A stretch of 64,000 bases of DNA from positions 248,001 to 312,000 of the forward strand of contig NZ_JACWZZ010000001.1 in the NCBI RefSeq assembly GCF_014698995.1. Direction: 5' to 3'. How positions within the stretch are numbered: position 1 is the first letter of the stretch; the number at the start of each line of letters is the position of its first letter. The position numbers and the translations under genes were made by a program. The notes under the pieces are model-generated. The model saw only the letters and a list, made by a program, of their open reading frames with translations. It was not told the DNA's origin and ran no database searches. Source of the stretch: Hymenobacter duratus (GTDB lineage Bacteria > Bacteroidota > Bacteroidia > Cytophagales > Hymenobacteraceae). Positions 54,922 to 63,837 of this stretch are shown in pieces.

Positions 54922-55542
54922 TTACATTGTGCTATGCTGCTTGAACATGCTCAGGTGGCGTTCCACAACAGGCAGCGTCTGCGTGATGAAACCCTGCAGA
55001 TCAGTGTCTTGGGTCATTTTCTGGTGAGCGGCCATGGTATTCGCTGTTTTCTGGTGGTCCAGCGTCATCTGCTCCATGTACTTCTTCTCCAGTTCAGCAC
55101 CCGAAAGCTTGCCCATCTGCTCGGCAATGGCTTTGTGCTCAGCGTCCATGTCGGTAGGCAGCGTCACGTTCTTCTTCTGCGCTATCGGCTTCAGCGCTTC
55201 CGTCGATTTGGTGTGGTCCGTAATCATTTGGGTGGCGTGGTCCTTGGCCATGCCAGTCACCCCTTTGTCAAGCGCCAGCTTGCTGAGTTGAATCTCATTC
55301 TGGTCGCTGTGGGCCGCCGACTGCATAAATTCGGGGTCGTCTTTGTGCGGAGCAGTAGGGCCATTGGGGTCCGCCATAGCCGCGTCATCCTTGTTGCCCA
55401 TAGATGGCTCAGAGGCAACTCCCATGGTATCAGCACCTGCAACCGATTCAGCATTGACCATTTCATCGGCTTTGCGCTCATTGGAACAAGCCGTAGTCAG
55501 GAGCAGCGTAGCCGCCGTCAGGCTCAAAAAAATGCGTTTCAT
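54922..55542 (-). CDS. DUF4142 lipoprotein
   Basis: 206 residues from the ATG at 55542, which gives a lipobox (MKRIFLSLTAATLLLTTAC, Cys19). The DUF4142 domain spans about 65-200: DPEFMQSAAHSDQNEIQLSKLALDKG, then MAKDHATQMITDHTKSTEALKPIAQKKNV, ending LPVVERHLSMFKQHST. This four-helix, ferritin-like fold has unknown function; its genes are often stress-linked. A linker rich in Asp/Ala precedes it. A second DUF4142 gene lies 0.5 kb upstream on the same strand. Confidence 0.88.
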   Translation of the reverse strand: MKRIFLSLTAATLLLTTACSNERKADEMVNAESVAGADTMGVASEPSMGNKDDAAMADPNGPTAPHKDDPEFMQSAAHSDQNEIQLSKLALDKGVTGMAKDHATQMITDHTKSTEALKPIAQKKNVTLPTDMDAEHKAIAEQMGKLSGAELEKKYMEQMTLDHQKTANTMAAHQKMTQDTDLQGFITQTLPVVERHLSMFKQHSTM

Positions 55543-55751
55543 ATAGGATGTTATAGGAAGTGGAACAAAAAAGACACCCGCTACAAACGGGGCCGCACCC
55601 CTGTGCAGCAACTGTGTCGTGCTAAAAACGAACGGCTTAGCCAGCAGAAGGTTGCTAGTGTTCAGCTCGTTGCTGTTGCTGAAACGTCAGCGCCCGGCCC
55701 CTGTGCGTGACAGAAGCCGGGCGCCGAAGCAGAAGAAATCGGGCGCTAGCC

Positions 55752-55988
55752 CTACGGCCGGGCCGCAGGATCGGCCGCCATGGCAGAGTCGGCGTCGGCC
55801 GTCACGGTCGGGCCCGCGTCATTGTCGATTACAGTGGCATCCGCCTGCACGCCGCCTTCGGCAGCGGCTGAGTCCATATCGGTAACCACGGTGCCAGCCG
55901 TGCCGTCAGTGCGTTGGGCGGAATCGCCACAGCTGCTCAGAGAGAGCACAGCAGCCAGAGCTACAAGAGAAAAAAAGCGCGTTTTCAT
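55752..55988 (-). CDS. Small acidic lipoprotein
   Basis: 78 residues from the ATG at 55988; upstream in-frame starts lie over the next gene. SPII signal MKTRFFSLVALAAVLSLSSC (Cys20). The mature part is low-complexity and acidic (TDMDSAAAEGG, DADSAMAADPAARP). Unknown function; placed between two DUF4142 lipoproteins, and probably a disordered lipid-anchored peptide. Confidence 0.7.
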   Translation of the reverse strand: MKTRFFSLVALAAVLSLSSCGDSAQRTDGTAGTVVTDMDSAAAEGGVQADATVIDNDAGPTVTADADSAMAADPAARP

Positions 55989-56031
55989 AAAAAATGGAAT
56001 TGGTTGGTGATGTAAAAAAGAAGGTAAGGTG

Positions 56032-56607
56032 CTACTTGGGAAGCTTGTCGGAGAGGTCCTTGGCGGCATCCAGGTGGGTTTTGAGTGGCGCCAGGTAGTT
56101 GGCTGCAAAAGCACGGATGTCGCCATCGTACGCATCGTCGCTCATGTCATCAAACTCATCGATGCTGGTTTTGTGGCTGATTTCCAGCAGTTCCACATAC
56201 TTTCGGTCGAAGGCCGGGCCATTCAGCGCCCCCAGCTCGCCTAGGCGTTTGGCCTGCTCTGCGCCCAGGCCAGTGGGCAGCACAATGCTTTTCTGGCTAG
56301 CCAGTTGCTGCAGCGCCTTTTGCATAGCTGCATGTTCGCTCGCAATCAGCTGCGCCAGGTATTTTACATCGGGCGAAGTGGCTTTGCGCTGGGCCATCTG
56401 GCTCATTTCCGTGTCCAGCATGCTGTAGCTCATAACGTTTACCACAAAGGCAGCGTCGCGCTCCTGCTTGCTTGTTACATCTTCGTTGCCGATGCGCTTC
56501 TCATTCTGAAACTTGGCTTCTGCCACCGGGTCTTTGTTGGTTTCAGTGCCGCAGGCTACCAGAAGTGTGGCAAGCAGCAAAAAGGAGGATGTGAGTAAAA
56601 AGCGCAT
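56032..56607 (-). CDS. DUF4142 lipoprotein
   Basis: 191 residues. Lipobox LATLLVAC (Cys19). The DUF4142 core (about 45-185) has ERDAAFVVNVMSYSMLDTEMSQMAQRKA, EHAAMQKALQQLASQKSI, FDRKYVELLEISHKTSIDEF and YLAPLKTHLDAAKDLS. Compared with the 54.9-kb copy it lacks the acidic linker. Both lipoproteins and the small one between them are on the same strand, spaced 209 and 43 bases, and may be one unit. Confidence 0.87.
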   Translation of the reverse strand: MRFLLTSSFLLLATLLVACGTETNKDPVAEAKFQNEKRIGNEDVTSKQERDAAFVVNVMSYSMLDTEMSQMAQRKATSPDVKYLAQLIASEHAAMQKALQQLASQKSIVLPTGLGAEQAKRLGELGALNGPAFDRKYVELLEISHKTSIDEFDDMSDDAYDGDIRAFAANYLAPLKTHLDAAKDLSDKLPK

Positions 56608-56794
56608 ATTTTCAGCGGTTTGGCCGTGGGAGAGGGGTTGCTAAGCCTATACGGTCGGTCTGCCGGCTGGTTCTAAAATGGCCGTGTAAGTAAGTTTTTG
56701 AAAAAAGTTCCTCAGGGCATTAAACTCTCGCTGGCTGGTGGCTTCCAAGCAAAGAACCCCGGGAATTTTATTCACACCTTCTTGCTCAACTTCC

Positions 56795-57646
56795 ATGAAA
56801 ACCACTTTCCACACTTTGAGCATAGCGGCTCTGGCGGGCGGTATGCTGCTCTTTGGTACGGCGGCCTGCAACAAAGACGAGGAGCAGCCTGCTCTCGAAA
56901 GCATCGAATCGGCGGAAGATGCGGGGGCCGCTGAAGACGAAACCGGTAGCCTCAACGACCTGCTAGAAGCGGCGGCCCCCGCCGATGCTTCCATCGCCAA
57001 CGGGCCGGTAGCAGAGCCCGCCGACATGGCCCGCCTGCTCTCGGCGTGCGCTACCCGAACCTACGATCCGGCTACCCGCACGCTCACCATCGATTTTGGC
57101 CTTACCAACTGCATAGGGCCAAACGGAGTAGCGCACCGCGGCAAAATTGTAGCCATGTACAGCGGGCCTTTTCGTCAACAGGGCTCCTCGGTTGCCGTTA
57201 CGCTTCTGAACTACTTCCGCAACGATAACCAGCACACTGGCACCCGCGTCATCACAAATGCCGGCGACGGTTCCTACACGCTCAGCGTGCGCAATGCCAG
57301 CGTCATCACACCCAATGGCACCCATTCCTGGACCGCGCAGCGCACCTACACCCGTCTGGCCGGCCAGGGCACCCGCACGATTCTGGACGACCGGTATTCT
57401 GTGACAGGCCAAGCTAGCGGCACCAACCGGCGCGGCGTGGAGTATACAGCCGCCATTCAGCAGCCTTTGCTCAAAGAGTTTACGGTAGGCTGTGCCCGCT
57501 TCTTCACGGCCGGAACCGTCAGCATCAGCAACAGCCGCGGCAAAACCATGCTGCTCGACTATGACCCCACCGGCACTCAGGCCTGCGATAATATTGCGTC
57601 CGTAACCTGCAACGGCCGCACGCGCACCATCCGTCTGGGCCGCTAA
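56795..57646 (+). CDS. Lipoprotein of unknown function
   Basis: 283 residues from the ATG at 56795 (the one at 56738 only adds unrelated residues). SPII signal ends at GTAAC (Cys25). The acidic linker (about 26-75, DEEQPALESIESAEDAGAAEDE) is followed by a beta-rich domain (about 85-283): TYDPATRTLTIDFGLTNC, GPNGVAHRGKIVAMYSG and QQPLLKEFTVGCARFFTAG. Repeated N-x-T-like turns and four Cys. No named family. Confidence 0.75.
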   Translation: MKTTFHTLSIAALAGGMLLFGTAACNKDEEQPALESIESAEDAGAAEDETGSLNDLLEAAAPADASIANGPVAEPADMARLLSACATRTYDPATRTLTIDFGLTNCIGPNGVAHRGKIVAMYSGPFRQQGSSVAVTLLNYFRNDNQHTGTRVITNAGDGSYTLSVRNASVITPNGTHSWTAQRTYTRLAGQGTRTILDDRYSVTGQASGTNRRGVEYTAAIQQPLLKEFTVGCARFFTAGTVSISNSRGKTMLLDYDPTGTQACDNIASVTCNGRTRTIRLGR

Positions 57647-57677
57647 ACGACTACTGGCCGACGTAGCCACGGCTCGG

Positions 57678-57713
57678 CAAAAAGGCCGCTTCCCTCCGGG
57701 AGCGGCCTTTTTG
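57678..57713. terminator. Bidirectional terminator after the lipoprotein gene
   Basis: CAAAAAGGCCGCT and AGCGGCCTTTTTG pair around a 10-base loop; convergent genes stop at 57646 and 57760. Confidence 0.88.
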
Positions 57714-57759
57714 TTGCCTGAAAAGCGGCCGCCCTTGTCTATCGGCTTAGGGGTTGGCG

Positions 57760-58473
57760 CTATTTGGTTGGGGCAGTGGTGAGCAGCGTGTAGCCCATCA
57801 GCTTGTCCTTGCGGTAGGTTTCCGACCGCACCGCGCCTACGCCGGGCGCATACCACTCCACTGTGCGCATACTGAACGGTATGGCCAGATTGCCCATGCC
57901 GGTCTTCATCAGCACATCCTGCGAGATTTTGGTGCAGGCAAAGCTGCCAGCTTCTGTTTTGATGGTCTCGGAGCCCTCTACCCGCCGGTTGCTGATGCTG
58001 ATAGTGGTGGTGGACAGGGCTACTCCGCTCTTCTTGTCCCGCATGGCTACCGTCATGGTGCCGTTTTTCAGGGTAGTGCCTTGCTTTGGGTGCGCCGGAA
58101 TTTCCAGGAAGTCGCCGCTTACCTGCACGTCCATATCAGGCTGGGCACCCTGCGCATTGGCCTGCGGATTCATCATAGCGCGCATATCGAGGCGCACGAG
58201 GCCCGCCTGGCACTCCACCGTATAGTCGTTGGTGGCACTGGGCTTGCCCTTCTTATCAAATACCTGCTGATGAATGAGGGCTGTGGTTTTGCCGCCGCTG
58301 GTTTGGGCTTCGCGCACTTCCTGCACGATGCGCCCACTGGGCTGGTCGCGGTTGTCAAACGTGGTCAGCTCGTACACGCCACCTTGGCGAAGATCATAAT
58401 ACAGGCCACAGTCCTGCGCCCTGCCCGCCCGATTCAGAACCAGAGCAAAGGCCAGCAAAACGAGCGTTTTCAT
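57760..58473 (-). CDS. Secreted DUF3108/TapB-like protein
   Basis: 237 residues from the ATG at 58473. Signal peptide to about residue 19 (RAGRAQ). The mature part starts DCGLYYDLRQGGVYELTTFD and has RIVQEVREAQTSGGKTTALI, VEGSETIKTEAGSFACTKIS and the end VGAVRSETYRKDKLMGYTLL, the layout of TapB/DUF3108-type beta-barrel proteins: a persistent GVG-VRSE motif. Function unknown; predicted periplasmic. Confidence 0.78.
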   Translation of the reverse strand: MKTLVLLAFALVLNRAGRAQDCGLYYDLRQGGVYELTTFDNRDQPSGRIVQEVREAQTSGGKTTALIHQQVFDKKGKPSATNDYTVECQAGLVRLDMRAMMNPQANAQGAQPDMDVQVSGDFLEIPAHPKQGTTLKNGTMTVAMRDKKSGVALSTTTISISNRRVEGSETIKTEAGSFACTKISQDVLMKTGMGNLAIPFSMRTVEWYAPGVGAVRSETYRKDKLMGYTLLTTAPTK

Positions 58474-58561
58474 AGTAGAAGTCGGAAGCAGATGGAACAT
58501 ATCCTGAAGGTACCCGTCTGTCCGCTTCGGCGGTATCGCATGATAATGTGAGTTTTATGCG

Positions 58562-59260
58562 CTACTCAGTGCGCAGCAGCGCTTCCGCCAGCAACATGTC
58601 TTCCGGCGTCGTTATTTTGAGGTTGCGGTAGTCGCCTTCCACAATATGGATGGGATGCAGGTCTTCCACCACACTGGCATCGTCGGTGAATGTGTTGAGC
58701 TCCGGGAGCTGGTAGGCCCGCCGCAGCAGGCTCAACTCAAAGCACTGCGGTGTCTGGACCAGGCGCAGGCGGCTGCGGTTGAGGGCGTAGGAACCCTGCT
58801 GGCTGAGGTTGCGCACCGAGTCTTTGGGCACCACGGCCGCTACCGCGGCACCGTGGTTGTGAGCCGCCTCAAACGTAGCCTCAATCACCCGTTCCGGCGT
58901 GAGGGGGCGCACCCCATCGTGCACAGCCACTGTACCGGCTGTTTCCGGCCCGAGTAGCGCCAGCCCTTGCTTCACGGAGGCCCAGCGGGTAGCGCCGCCA
59001 GCTACCAGCTCGTGCGGCGGTACGGTAGCATAGTGCGCGCAAAGCGCCTGCCATATAGCCACTTGTTCGGCGGGTAGCACTACAATCAGGCGCCTGATGC
59101 CCAGTGCCGGTGCCGCGAAGCGCCGCAGCGTATGCAGCAGCACCGGTTCGCCCAGCAACTCCAGAAACTGCTTAGGTCGGTCGGCGCCCATGCGCGTACC
59201 GCTGCCTCCGGCCACAATAATGGCAAAGCGCGGCTGAGATGAGGAGGAAGCAGAAGGCAT
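58562..59260 (-). CDS. ispD: 2-C-methyl-D-erythritol 4-phosphate cytidylyltransferase
   Basis: 232 residues from the ATG at 59260; the frame is open to 59380 but the added part covers the queA terminator. MEP-pathway enzyme that makes CDP-ME from MEP and CTP. The CTP-binding N-terminus is IIVAGGSGTRMGADRPKQFLELLG (about 13-36, quoted in outline). VHDGVRPLTP (about 120-129) and NRSRLRLVQTPQCFE (about 172-186) match the family. The C-terminal GDYRNLKITTPEDMLLAEALL is typical. It could feed isoprenoids and carotenoids, matching partial crtY at the right edge. Confidence 0.95.
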   Translation of the reverse strand: MPSASSSSQPRFAIIVAGGSGTRMGADRPKQFLELLGEPVLLHTLRRFAAPALGIRRLIVVLPAEQVAIWQALCAHYATVPPHELVAGGATRWASVKQGLALLGPETAGTVAVHDGVRPLTPERVIEATFEAAHNHGAAVAAVVPKDSVRNLSQQGSYALNRSRLRLVQTPQCFELSLLRRAYQLPELNTFTDDASVVEDLHPIHIVEGDYRNLKITTPEDMLLAEALLRTE

Positions 59261-59306
59261 ATGACAGCAGAAAAAGAGGTGCGAAAAGGGGACCGGCAGT
59301 AAAAGT

Positions 59307-59339
59307 AAAAGCCCGGCCGAGTATAACGGCCGGGCTTTT
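59307..59339. terminator. Terminator of queA
   Basis: AAAAGCCCGGCCG and CGGCCGGGCTTTT pair around AGTATAA on the minus strand between queA and ispD. Confidence 0.85.
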
Positions 59340-59392
59340 CCCGATAGAGCGAAGACCATAGAGCATCCCTCACTCAGCACGCTTCTTCTGCC

Positions 59393-60445
59393 TTACAGAA
59401 TCAGCATGGCGTCGCCGTAGCTGAAGAACTTGTATTTCTCCTTGATAGCCGTCCGGTAGGCTTCAATCAGCAACTCGTGGCCGGCGAAGGCCGAGGCCAT
59501 CATCATGAGCGTGCTTTCCGGCGTGTGGAAATTGGTAATCAGGGAATTAGCAATTTTGAAGTCGTACGGAGGGAAGATAAACCGGTCGGTCCAGCCTTCG
59601 TTGGCTTTCAGGCGCGAGTTAGCCGATACCGACGATTCCATGGCGCGCATCGACGTGGTGCCTACGGCGCACACCCGCTTCTTGGCATCCAGGGCCCGGT
59701 TCACTACCACCGCCGACGAGCCGGGTACGATGAAGTTCTCGGAGTCCATCTTGTGCTTGGTCAGGTCTTCCACGTCTACCGTCCGGAACGTGCCCAGGCC
59801 TACGTGCAGCGTTACGGGTACTACCTCTACACCCTTGATTTCCAGGCGCTTCATGACCTCGCGGGTGAAGTGCAGGCCCGCTGATGGGGCGGCTACGGCA
59901 CCTGTGTGCTTGGCATAAATAGTCTGGTAGCGCTCCTTGTCGGCAGGCTCGGCTTCGCGGGTGATGGACTCGCGGGGCAGCGGCGTCTCGCCCAGGTTGT
60001 GCAGCGCCTTGTAGAACTCCTCATCAGAGCCGTCAAACAGGAATTTGATAGTGCGGCCGCGTGAGGTAGTGTTGTCGATAACTTCCGCTACCACAATGCC
60101 TTCCTCGTCGAAATACAGCTTATTGCCCACCCGGATTTTACGGGCCGGATCTACCAGCACGTCCCAGAGGTGAATTTCCTTGTTCAGCTCGCGCAGCAGA
60201 AACACTTCGATCTTCGCGCCGGTCTTTTCCTTGTTGCCATAAAGGCGCGCCGGAAATACCTTCGTGTCGTTCACCACAAACACGTCGCCTTCACCGAAAT
60301 ACTCAATGATATCCTTGAAGACGCGGTGCTCAATCTTGCCGCTGTCGCGGTGCAGCACCATCAGGCGGGACTCGTCGCGGTTCTTGGCGGGGTGTTGCGC
60401 GAGGAGGGCTTCGGGCAATTCGAACTTAAACTCGGAGAGCTTCAT
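59393..60445 (-). CDS. queA: S-adenosylmethionine:tRNA ribosyltransferase-isomerase
   Basis: 350 residues. Transfers the ribosyl part of SAM to preQ1 in tRNA, giving epoxyqueuosine. It begins [30 protein letters not shown], quoted in outline, with LPEALIAQ-type and RDESRLM motifs. [21 protein letters not shown] segment [16 protein letters not shown] and [18 protein letters not shown] are the family hallmarks, as is [20 protein letters not shown] near the end. Single gene, divergent from the MacB-like gene. Confidence 0.97.
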   Translation of the reverse strand: MKLSEFKFELPEALLAQHPAKNRDESRLMVLHRDSGKIEHRVFKDIIEYFGEGDVFVVNDTKVFPARLYGNKEKTGAKIEVFLLRELNKEIHLWDVLVDPARKIRVGNKLYFDEEGIVVAEVIDNTTSRGRTIKFLFDGSDEEFYKALHNLGETPLPRESITREAEPADKERYQTIYAKHTGAVAAPSAGLHFTREVMKRLEIKGVEVVPVTLHVGLGTFRTVDVEDLTKHKMDSENFIVPGSSAVVVNRALDAKKRVCAVGTTSMRAMESSVSANSRLKANEGWTDRFIFPPYDFKIANSLITNFHTPESTLMMMASAFAGHELLIEAYRTAIKEKYKFFSYGDAMLIL

Positions 60446-60625
60446 AGGGGCAGGAAAGGCAATAGCTGGGGAAGCTAAGAAAAATTTGGGTCGGCGAAAT
60501 TACGCAACTCCGGCGGATTTATCATTACTTTTCGCCTGGAATCAGTGCGCGGGTATATAACTGAGCGAGCAGCCGCCTCGTTCCGACCATCCCCCTTATC
60601 TGCTCATCCACTCAAGCACTTATTG

Positions 60626-61888
60626 ATGAAAACCATACGCCTGACTCTGGAAAGCTTCCGCTTCGCGTGGCAAGCTCTCAAATCTAACCTGCTGCGTACG
60701 GTGCTGTCGTTGCTGGGCGTAACGGTGGGCATATTCGCCATCATTGCGGTGCTGACGGTAGTGGACTCGCTGGAAGCCAACGTACGACAAAGTATGAGCT
60801 TCGTTGGCGACAAGGTCATCTACGTGATGAAGATGCCCTGGACCTTCGACCAGCCTGACTACCCGTGGTGGCGCTATTTCCAGCGGCCGGCACCTACCGT
60901 GCGCGAGTTCCGGGAGCTACAGCGCATGCTCAGCGACAATCAGAAGGGTGTGGCCGTGTATGCTGCCACAGGTGGCAATACGCTGCGGTCCGGTTCCAAC
61001 AGCCTCGAAGGCTGTGCCCTGATGGGGGTATCATTTGAATACCGTAACGTGTCGGAGCTGCCTATCGAGGAAGGGCGCTATTTCACGCAGCAGGAAATGG
61101 ATGCGGCCCGCAATGTGGCCGTGGTAGGGGCCGATATTGCCACCAGCCTCTACCCGAATGGTTCGGCGCTAGGGAAGGAGTTCAAGGCCAAAGGCACCAC
61201 GTTCACCATCATCGGCGTAGTAAAGAAGGAAGGCAAGAAGATTCTGGATACGCCCAGCAACGACACCAACTGCGTTATTCCTTTTGGCTCTTTCACCAAG
61301 ATGTTTGCCCTGAGCACCAACGGCCTCACCGGCGTCACGCCCACTATTGCCGTGAAAGGCCGCGACGAGGATGTGGGCCTGCTTGACCTGGAATACGAGA
61401 TGAAAGGCCTGCTGCGCAACATCCGTAGCCTCAAGCCCCGCGAAGAAGACAACTTCGCCCTCAACCGCCCCGAAATGCTGACCAACATGGTGGGGAAGCT
61501 GTTTTCCGTTATCGGGCTGGCCGGCTGGGTGATTGGTGGGTTTGCCATGGTGGTAGGCGGCTTCGGCATTGCCAACATCATGTTCGTGTCAGTGAAGGAG
61601 CGCACCAATATCATCGGTATCCAGAAGTCGTTGGGCGCCAAGAACTACTTCATTCTGTTCCAGTTTCTATTTGAGGCTGTGTTTTTGTGTCTGCTGGGCG
61701 GCTCGGCCGGTATTTTCCTGGTCTGGCTGATTACGCTGATACCGCAGGACGCCATGCCGCTCACACTGTCGGCGTGGAATATCACGCTGGGGCTGACCGT
61801 ATCCGTGGTGATTGGGGTGCTGGCCGGAATCATCCCGGCCGTGCTGGCCGCCAACCTGGACCCCGTAATTGCCATCCGGAGCAAATGA
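60626..61888 (+). CDS. MacB-like ABC transporter permease
   Basis: 420 residues from the ATG at 60626. N-terminal helix (about 18-45; NLLRTVLSLLGVTVGIFAII), a large periplasmic MacB-PCD-like domain (about 50-285; SLEANVRQSMSFVGDKVIYV, NVAVVGADIATSLYPNGSAL) and three C-terminal helices (about 295-320, 345-375, 385-410), the FtsX layout (ERTNIIGIQKSLGAKNYFIL). An ATPase partner is not adjacent. Such permeases drive export or lipoprotein/peptide release; the substrate is unknown. Confidence 0.9.
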   Translation: MKTIRLTLESFRFAWQALKSNLLRTVLSLLGVTVGIFAIIAVLTVVDSLEANVRQSMSFVGDKVIYVMKMPWTFDQPDYPWWRYFQRPAPTVREFRELQRMLSDNQKGVAVYAATGGNTLRSGSNSLEGCALMGVSFEYRNVSELPIEEGRYFTQQEMDAARNVAVVGADIATSLYPNGSALGKEFKAKGTTFTIIGVVKKEGKKILDTPSNDTNCVIPFGSFTKMFALSTNGLTGVTPTIAVKGRDEDVGLLDLEYEMKGLLRNIRSLKPREEDNFALNRPEMLTNMVGKLFSVIGLAGWVIGGFAMVVGGFGIANIMFVSVKERTNIIGIQKSLGAKNYFILFQFLFEAVFLCLLGGSAGIFLVWLITLIPQDAMPLTLSAWNITLGLTVSVVIGVLAGIIPAVLAANLDPVIAIRSK

Positions 61889-61959
61889 CCCGGCGTGCTA
61901 CGGAATAGCCTAGCTTAGCTCCCTCAGCTTTATAAAGTGTAGCGGTTTGGTCATTTACT

Positions 61960-61976
61960 GTTAACAAATTGTTAAC
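61960..61976. promoter_or_regulatory. Perfect 17-bp palindrome overlapping the LOG promoter, candidate operator
   Basis: GTTAACAAATTGTTAAC is fully palindromic around one central A. It includes the TTG (61969-61971) that would serve as -33 of the downstream promoter. Confidence 0.45.
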
Positions 61977-61995
61977 TTGCCCTTCTGTACTTTTG
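61969..61995 (+). promoter_or_regulatory. Promoter of the LOG-family gene
   Basis: TTG (61969-61971), 16 bases, then TACTTTTG (61988-61995), a perfect TAnnTTTG. The predicted start is about 62001. The leader to the ATG at 62094 is about 90 bases and starts with the hairpin below. Confidence 0.5.
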
Positions 61996-61997
61996 GT

Positions 61998-62017
61998 CGC
62001 CCCGCTTCGGCGGGGCG
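61998..62017 (+). terminator. cUUCGg hairpin: permease terminator or LOG 5'-leader hairpin
   Basis: CGCCCCGC-TTCG-GCGGGGCG followed by GCTTTCTTTTTG, 109 bases after the permease stop. It reads like an intrinsic terminator, but the -7 box just upstream would place it at the 5' end of the LOG mRNA. Confidence 0.65.
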
Positions 62018-62093
62018 GCTTTCTTTTTGTCAAATTCCCCCAATTCCCATGGAGCCGTGCCTTTTGCCCGGTGCCAACAGTAAGTAGCGTACC

Positions 62094-62957
62094 ATGACCA
62101 AGCTTAAAAAAACCAGCCGCACCAAGGTGGCTGATGAGGTGCTGAATGCTGGCAGCGGCCAGACCATCATGCAGCCCAACATCAACGACAACAAGGTTAA
62201 AACCATTAGTGATATCCGGGAGCAGACGCACGGCGAGCGTACGGTTCAGGTAGACGATGAGCAGCGCATCCGCAAAGCCTTCGTTGACAAGGACTGGAAC
62301 GAAATCAAGATTGCCGACTCCTGGCAGATTTTCAAGGTGATGGCTGAGTTCGTGGAGGGCTTCGAGAAGATGTCCAAAATCGGCCCGTGCGTATCCATCT
62401 TCGGCTCGGCCCGCACCAAGCCCGACAACCCATACTACCAGATGGCCGAGGAAATTGCGGCCAAGCTGGTGCGCCACGGCTACGGCGTTATCACGGGCGG
62501 TGGTCCCGGCATTATGGAGGCCGGCAACAAGGGCGCGCACTCAGAAGGAGGCCGCTCCGTGGGCCTGAACATTGAGCTGCCGTTCGAGCAGTTCAACAAC
62601 ATCTACATCGACCCCGACAAAATCATCAACTTCGACTACTTCTTCGTGCGGAAGGTGATGTTTGTGAAGTATGCGCAGGGCTTCATCGGTATGCCCGGCG
62701 GCTTCGGTACGCTTGATGAGCTGTTTGAGGCTATTACGCTGATTCAGACCAAGAAAATCGGCCGCTTCCCTATTGTATTGGTGGGCACCAAGTACTGGCA
62801 GGGCATGTTCGACTGGATTCAGAAGGTGATGCTGGAAGACGAGAAGAACATTTCGCCGGAGGACATGAACCTCGTGCAGCTGGTAGATGATGCCGAGTCG
62901 GCGGTGAAAATCATCGACGACTTCTACTCCAAATACCTGCTCTCGCCGAACTTCTAA
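62094..62957 (+). CDS. LOG-family (TIGR00730) Rossmann protein
   Basis: 287 residues. The LOG (lysine decarboxylase-like) fold begins at about 90: VSIFGSARTKPDNPYYQMAE, GYGVITGGGPGIMEAGNKGA (about 124-143) and the hallmark FIGMPGGFGTLDELFEA (about 197-213), with PGGxGTxxE. Members hydrolyse nucleoside monophosphates to free bases (cytokinin-activating LOG or AMP/GMP hydrolases). The first 85 residues are charged and extra to the core; they may be disordered. Its promoter carries the palindrome and hairpin. Confidence 0.92.
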   Translation: MTKLKKTSRTKVADEVLNAGSGQTIMQPNINDNKVKTISDIREQTHGERTVQVDDEQRIRKAFVDKDWNEIKIADSWQIFKVMAEFVEGFEKMSKIGPCVSIFGSARTKPDNPYYQMAEEIAAKLVRHGYGVITGGGPGIMEAGNKGAHSEGGRSVGLNIELPFEQFNNIYIDPDKIINFDYFFVRKVMFVKYAQGFIGMPGGFGTLDELFEAITLIQTKKIGRFPIVLVGTKYWQGMFDWIQKVMLEDEKNISPEDMNLVQLVDDAESAVKIIDDFYSKYLLSPNF

Positions 62958-62980
62958 GCTTGGCAAAAGCGCTAAATTCT

Positions 62981-63026
62981 AGCACTAAAGCCAGCGGCAT
63001 CTTCGGAAGCTGCTGGCTTTAGTGCT
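62981..63026. terminator. Terminator of the LOG-family gene
   Basis: AGCACTAAAGCCAGC and GCTGGCTTTAGTGCT pair around a 16-base loop and TTTTGGG follows. Confidence 0.8.
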
Positions 63027-63132
63027 TTTGGGCATCACAGCAGTTGAGCTAGAAGATTAATTACGAAATAGCAGAATCAGGAATGTTAAATTGGATTTAT
63101 CTTGGTGAATTGTTCAAAATAATCCACGAAGT

Positions 63133-63777
63133 ATGCAGCAAGCAACAACTGCTGAAGAAGTAAAGAAGGTGTTTATAGTCCCCCGCTGGGCTGGCGGCCC
63201 CCAGGACGACTGGTATCCCTGGCTGGGGGAGCAGCTGCAGGCCGTTGCCGCGGAAGATGGAGTCAACTACAAGATTCAGGCGCTGAATATGCCGGCCTGG
63301 GACCTGCCCGTTATAGACCGGGCTGTGGAGTATCTGCAGAAAGTGCTGCCGCCCGATCAACTGGGGCCCAATGTGCTTCTGGTAGGGCATAGTGTGGGCT
63401 GCCTGGCCATTTTGCACTACCTGGCCCGCGTAGCCGAAACCCACCCCGAGGCGCAGCCTGTAGGTGGCGTGCTATGTGTAGCCGGCTGGTTTTCGGTAGA
63501 CAGCCCCTGGCAGGATATCCTGAATTGGATGGATGCCCCCATCAACTACGAAGCGGCCCGCCGCCTCATTCCGCAGGACAAGCTGATGGTGCTGCTCTCG
63601 GATGACGACCCGTATACCTCCGGCTACCAGGAAAACGAGCACCTCTGGGAGGAGCGCCTGCATTCCCGAGTAAGCATTCTGCCCGGTCGCCAGCATTTCA
63701 GCGCCCGCCTGGACTTTGACGTGCGCGACGCTGTGCGCGACCTGGCCGGCGCGCTGTCGGGTATGGAAAGCCACTAG
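63133..63777 (+). CDS. RBBP9/YdeN-family serine hydrolase
   Basis: 214 residues. Alpha/beta hydrolase of the short RBBP9/YdeN type. The nucleophile is Ser in LLVGHSVGCLAILHYL (about 83-98), Asp in VLLSDDDPYT (about 155-160) and His in LPGRQHFSARLDF (about 192), a complete triad. The N-terminus VFIVPRWAGGPQDDWYPWLG fits this family. Substrate unknown. A terminator lies 31 bases after the stop, right before crtY. Confidence 0.9.
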   Translation: MQQATTAEEVKKVFIVPRWAGGPQDDWYPWLGEQLQAVAAEDGVNYKIQALNMPAWDLPVIDRAVEYLQKVLPPDQLGPNVLLVGHSVGCLAILHYLARVAETHPEAQPVGGVLCVAGWFSVDSPWQDILNWMDAPINYEAARRLIPQDKLMVLLSDDDPYTSGYQENEHLWEERLHSRVSILPGRQHFSARLDFDVRDAVRDLAGALSGMESH

Positions 63778-63807
63778 CCCGAAGTAGCGCAACTGCCCTA
63801 ACTTGCA

Positions 63808-63833
63808 ACGGCGGCCCTTTTCAGGCCGCCGTT
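63808..63833. terminator. Terminator of the hydrolase gene, abutting crtY
   Basis: ACGGCGGCC and GGCCGCCGT pair around CTTTTCA, then TTTCTT. Its end is 4 bases before the crtY GTG. Confidence 0.75.
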
Positions 63834-63837
63834 TCTT

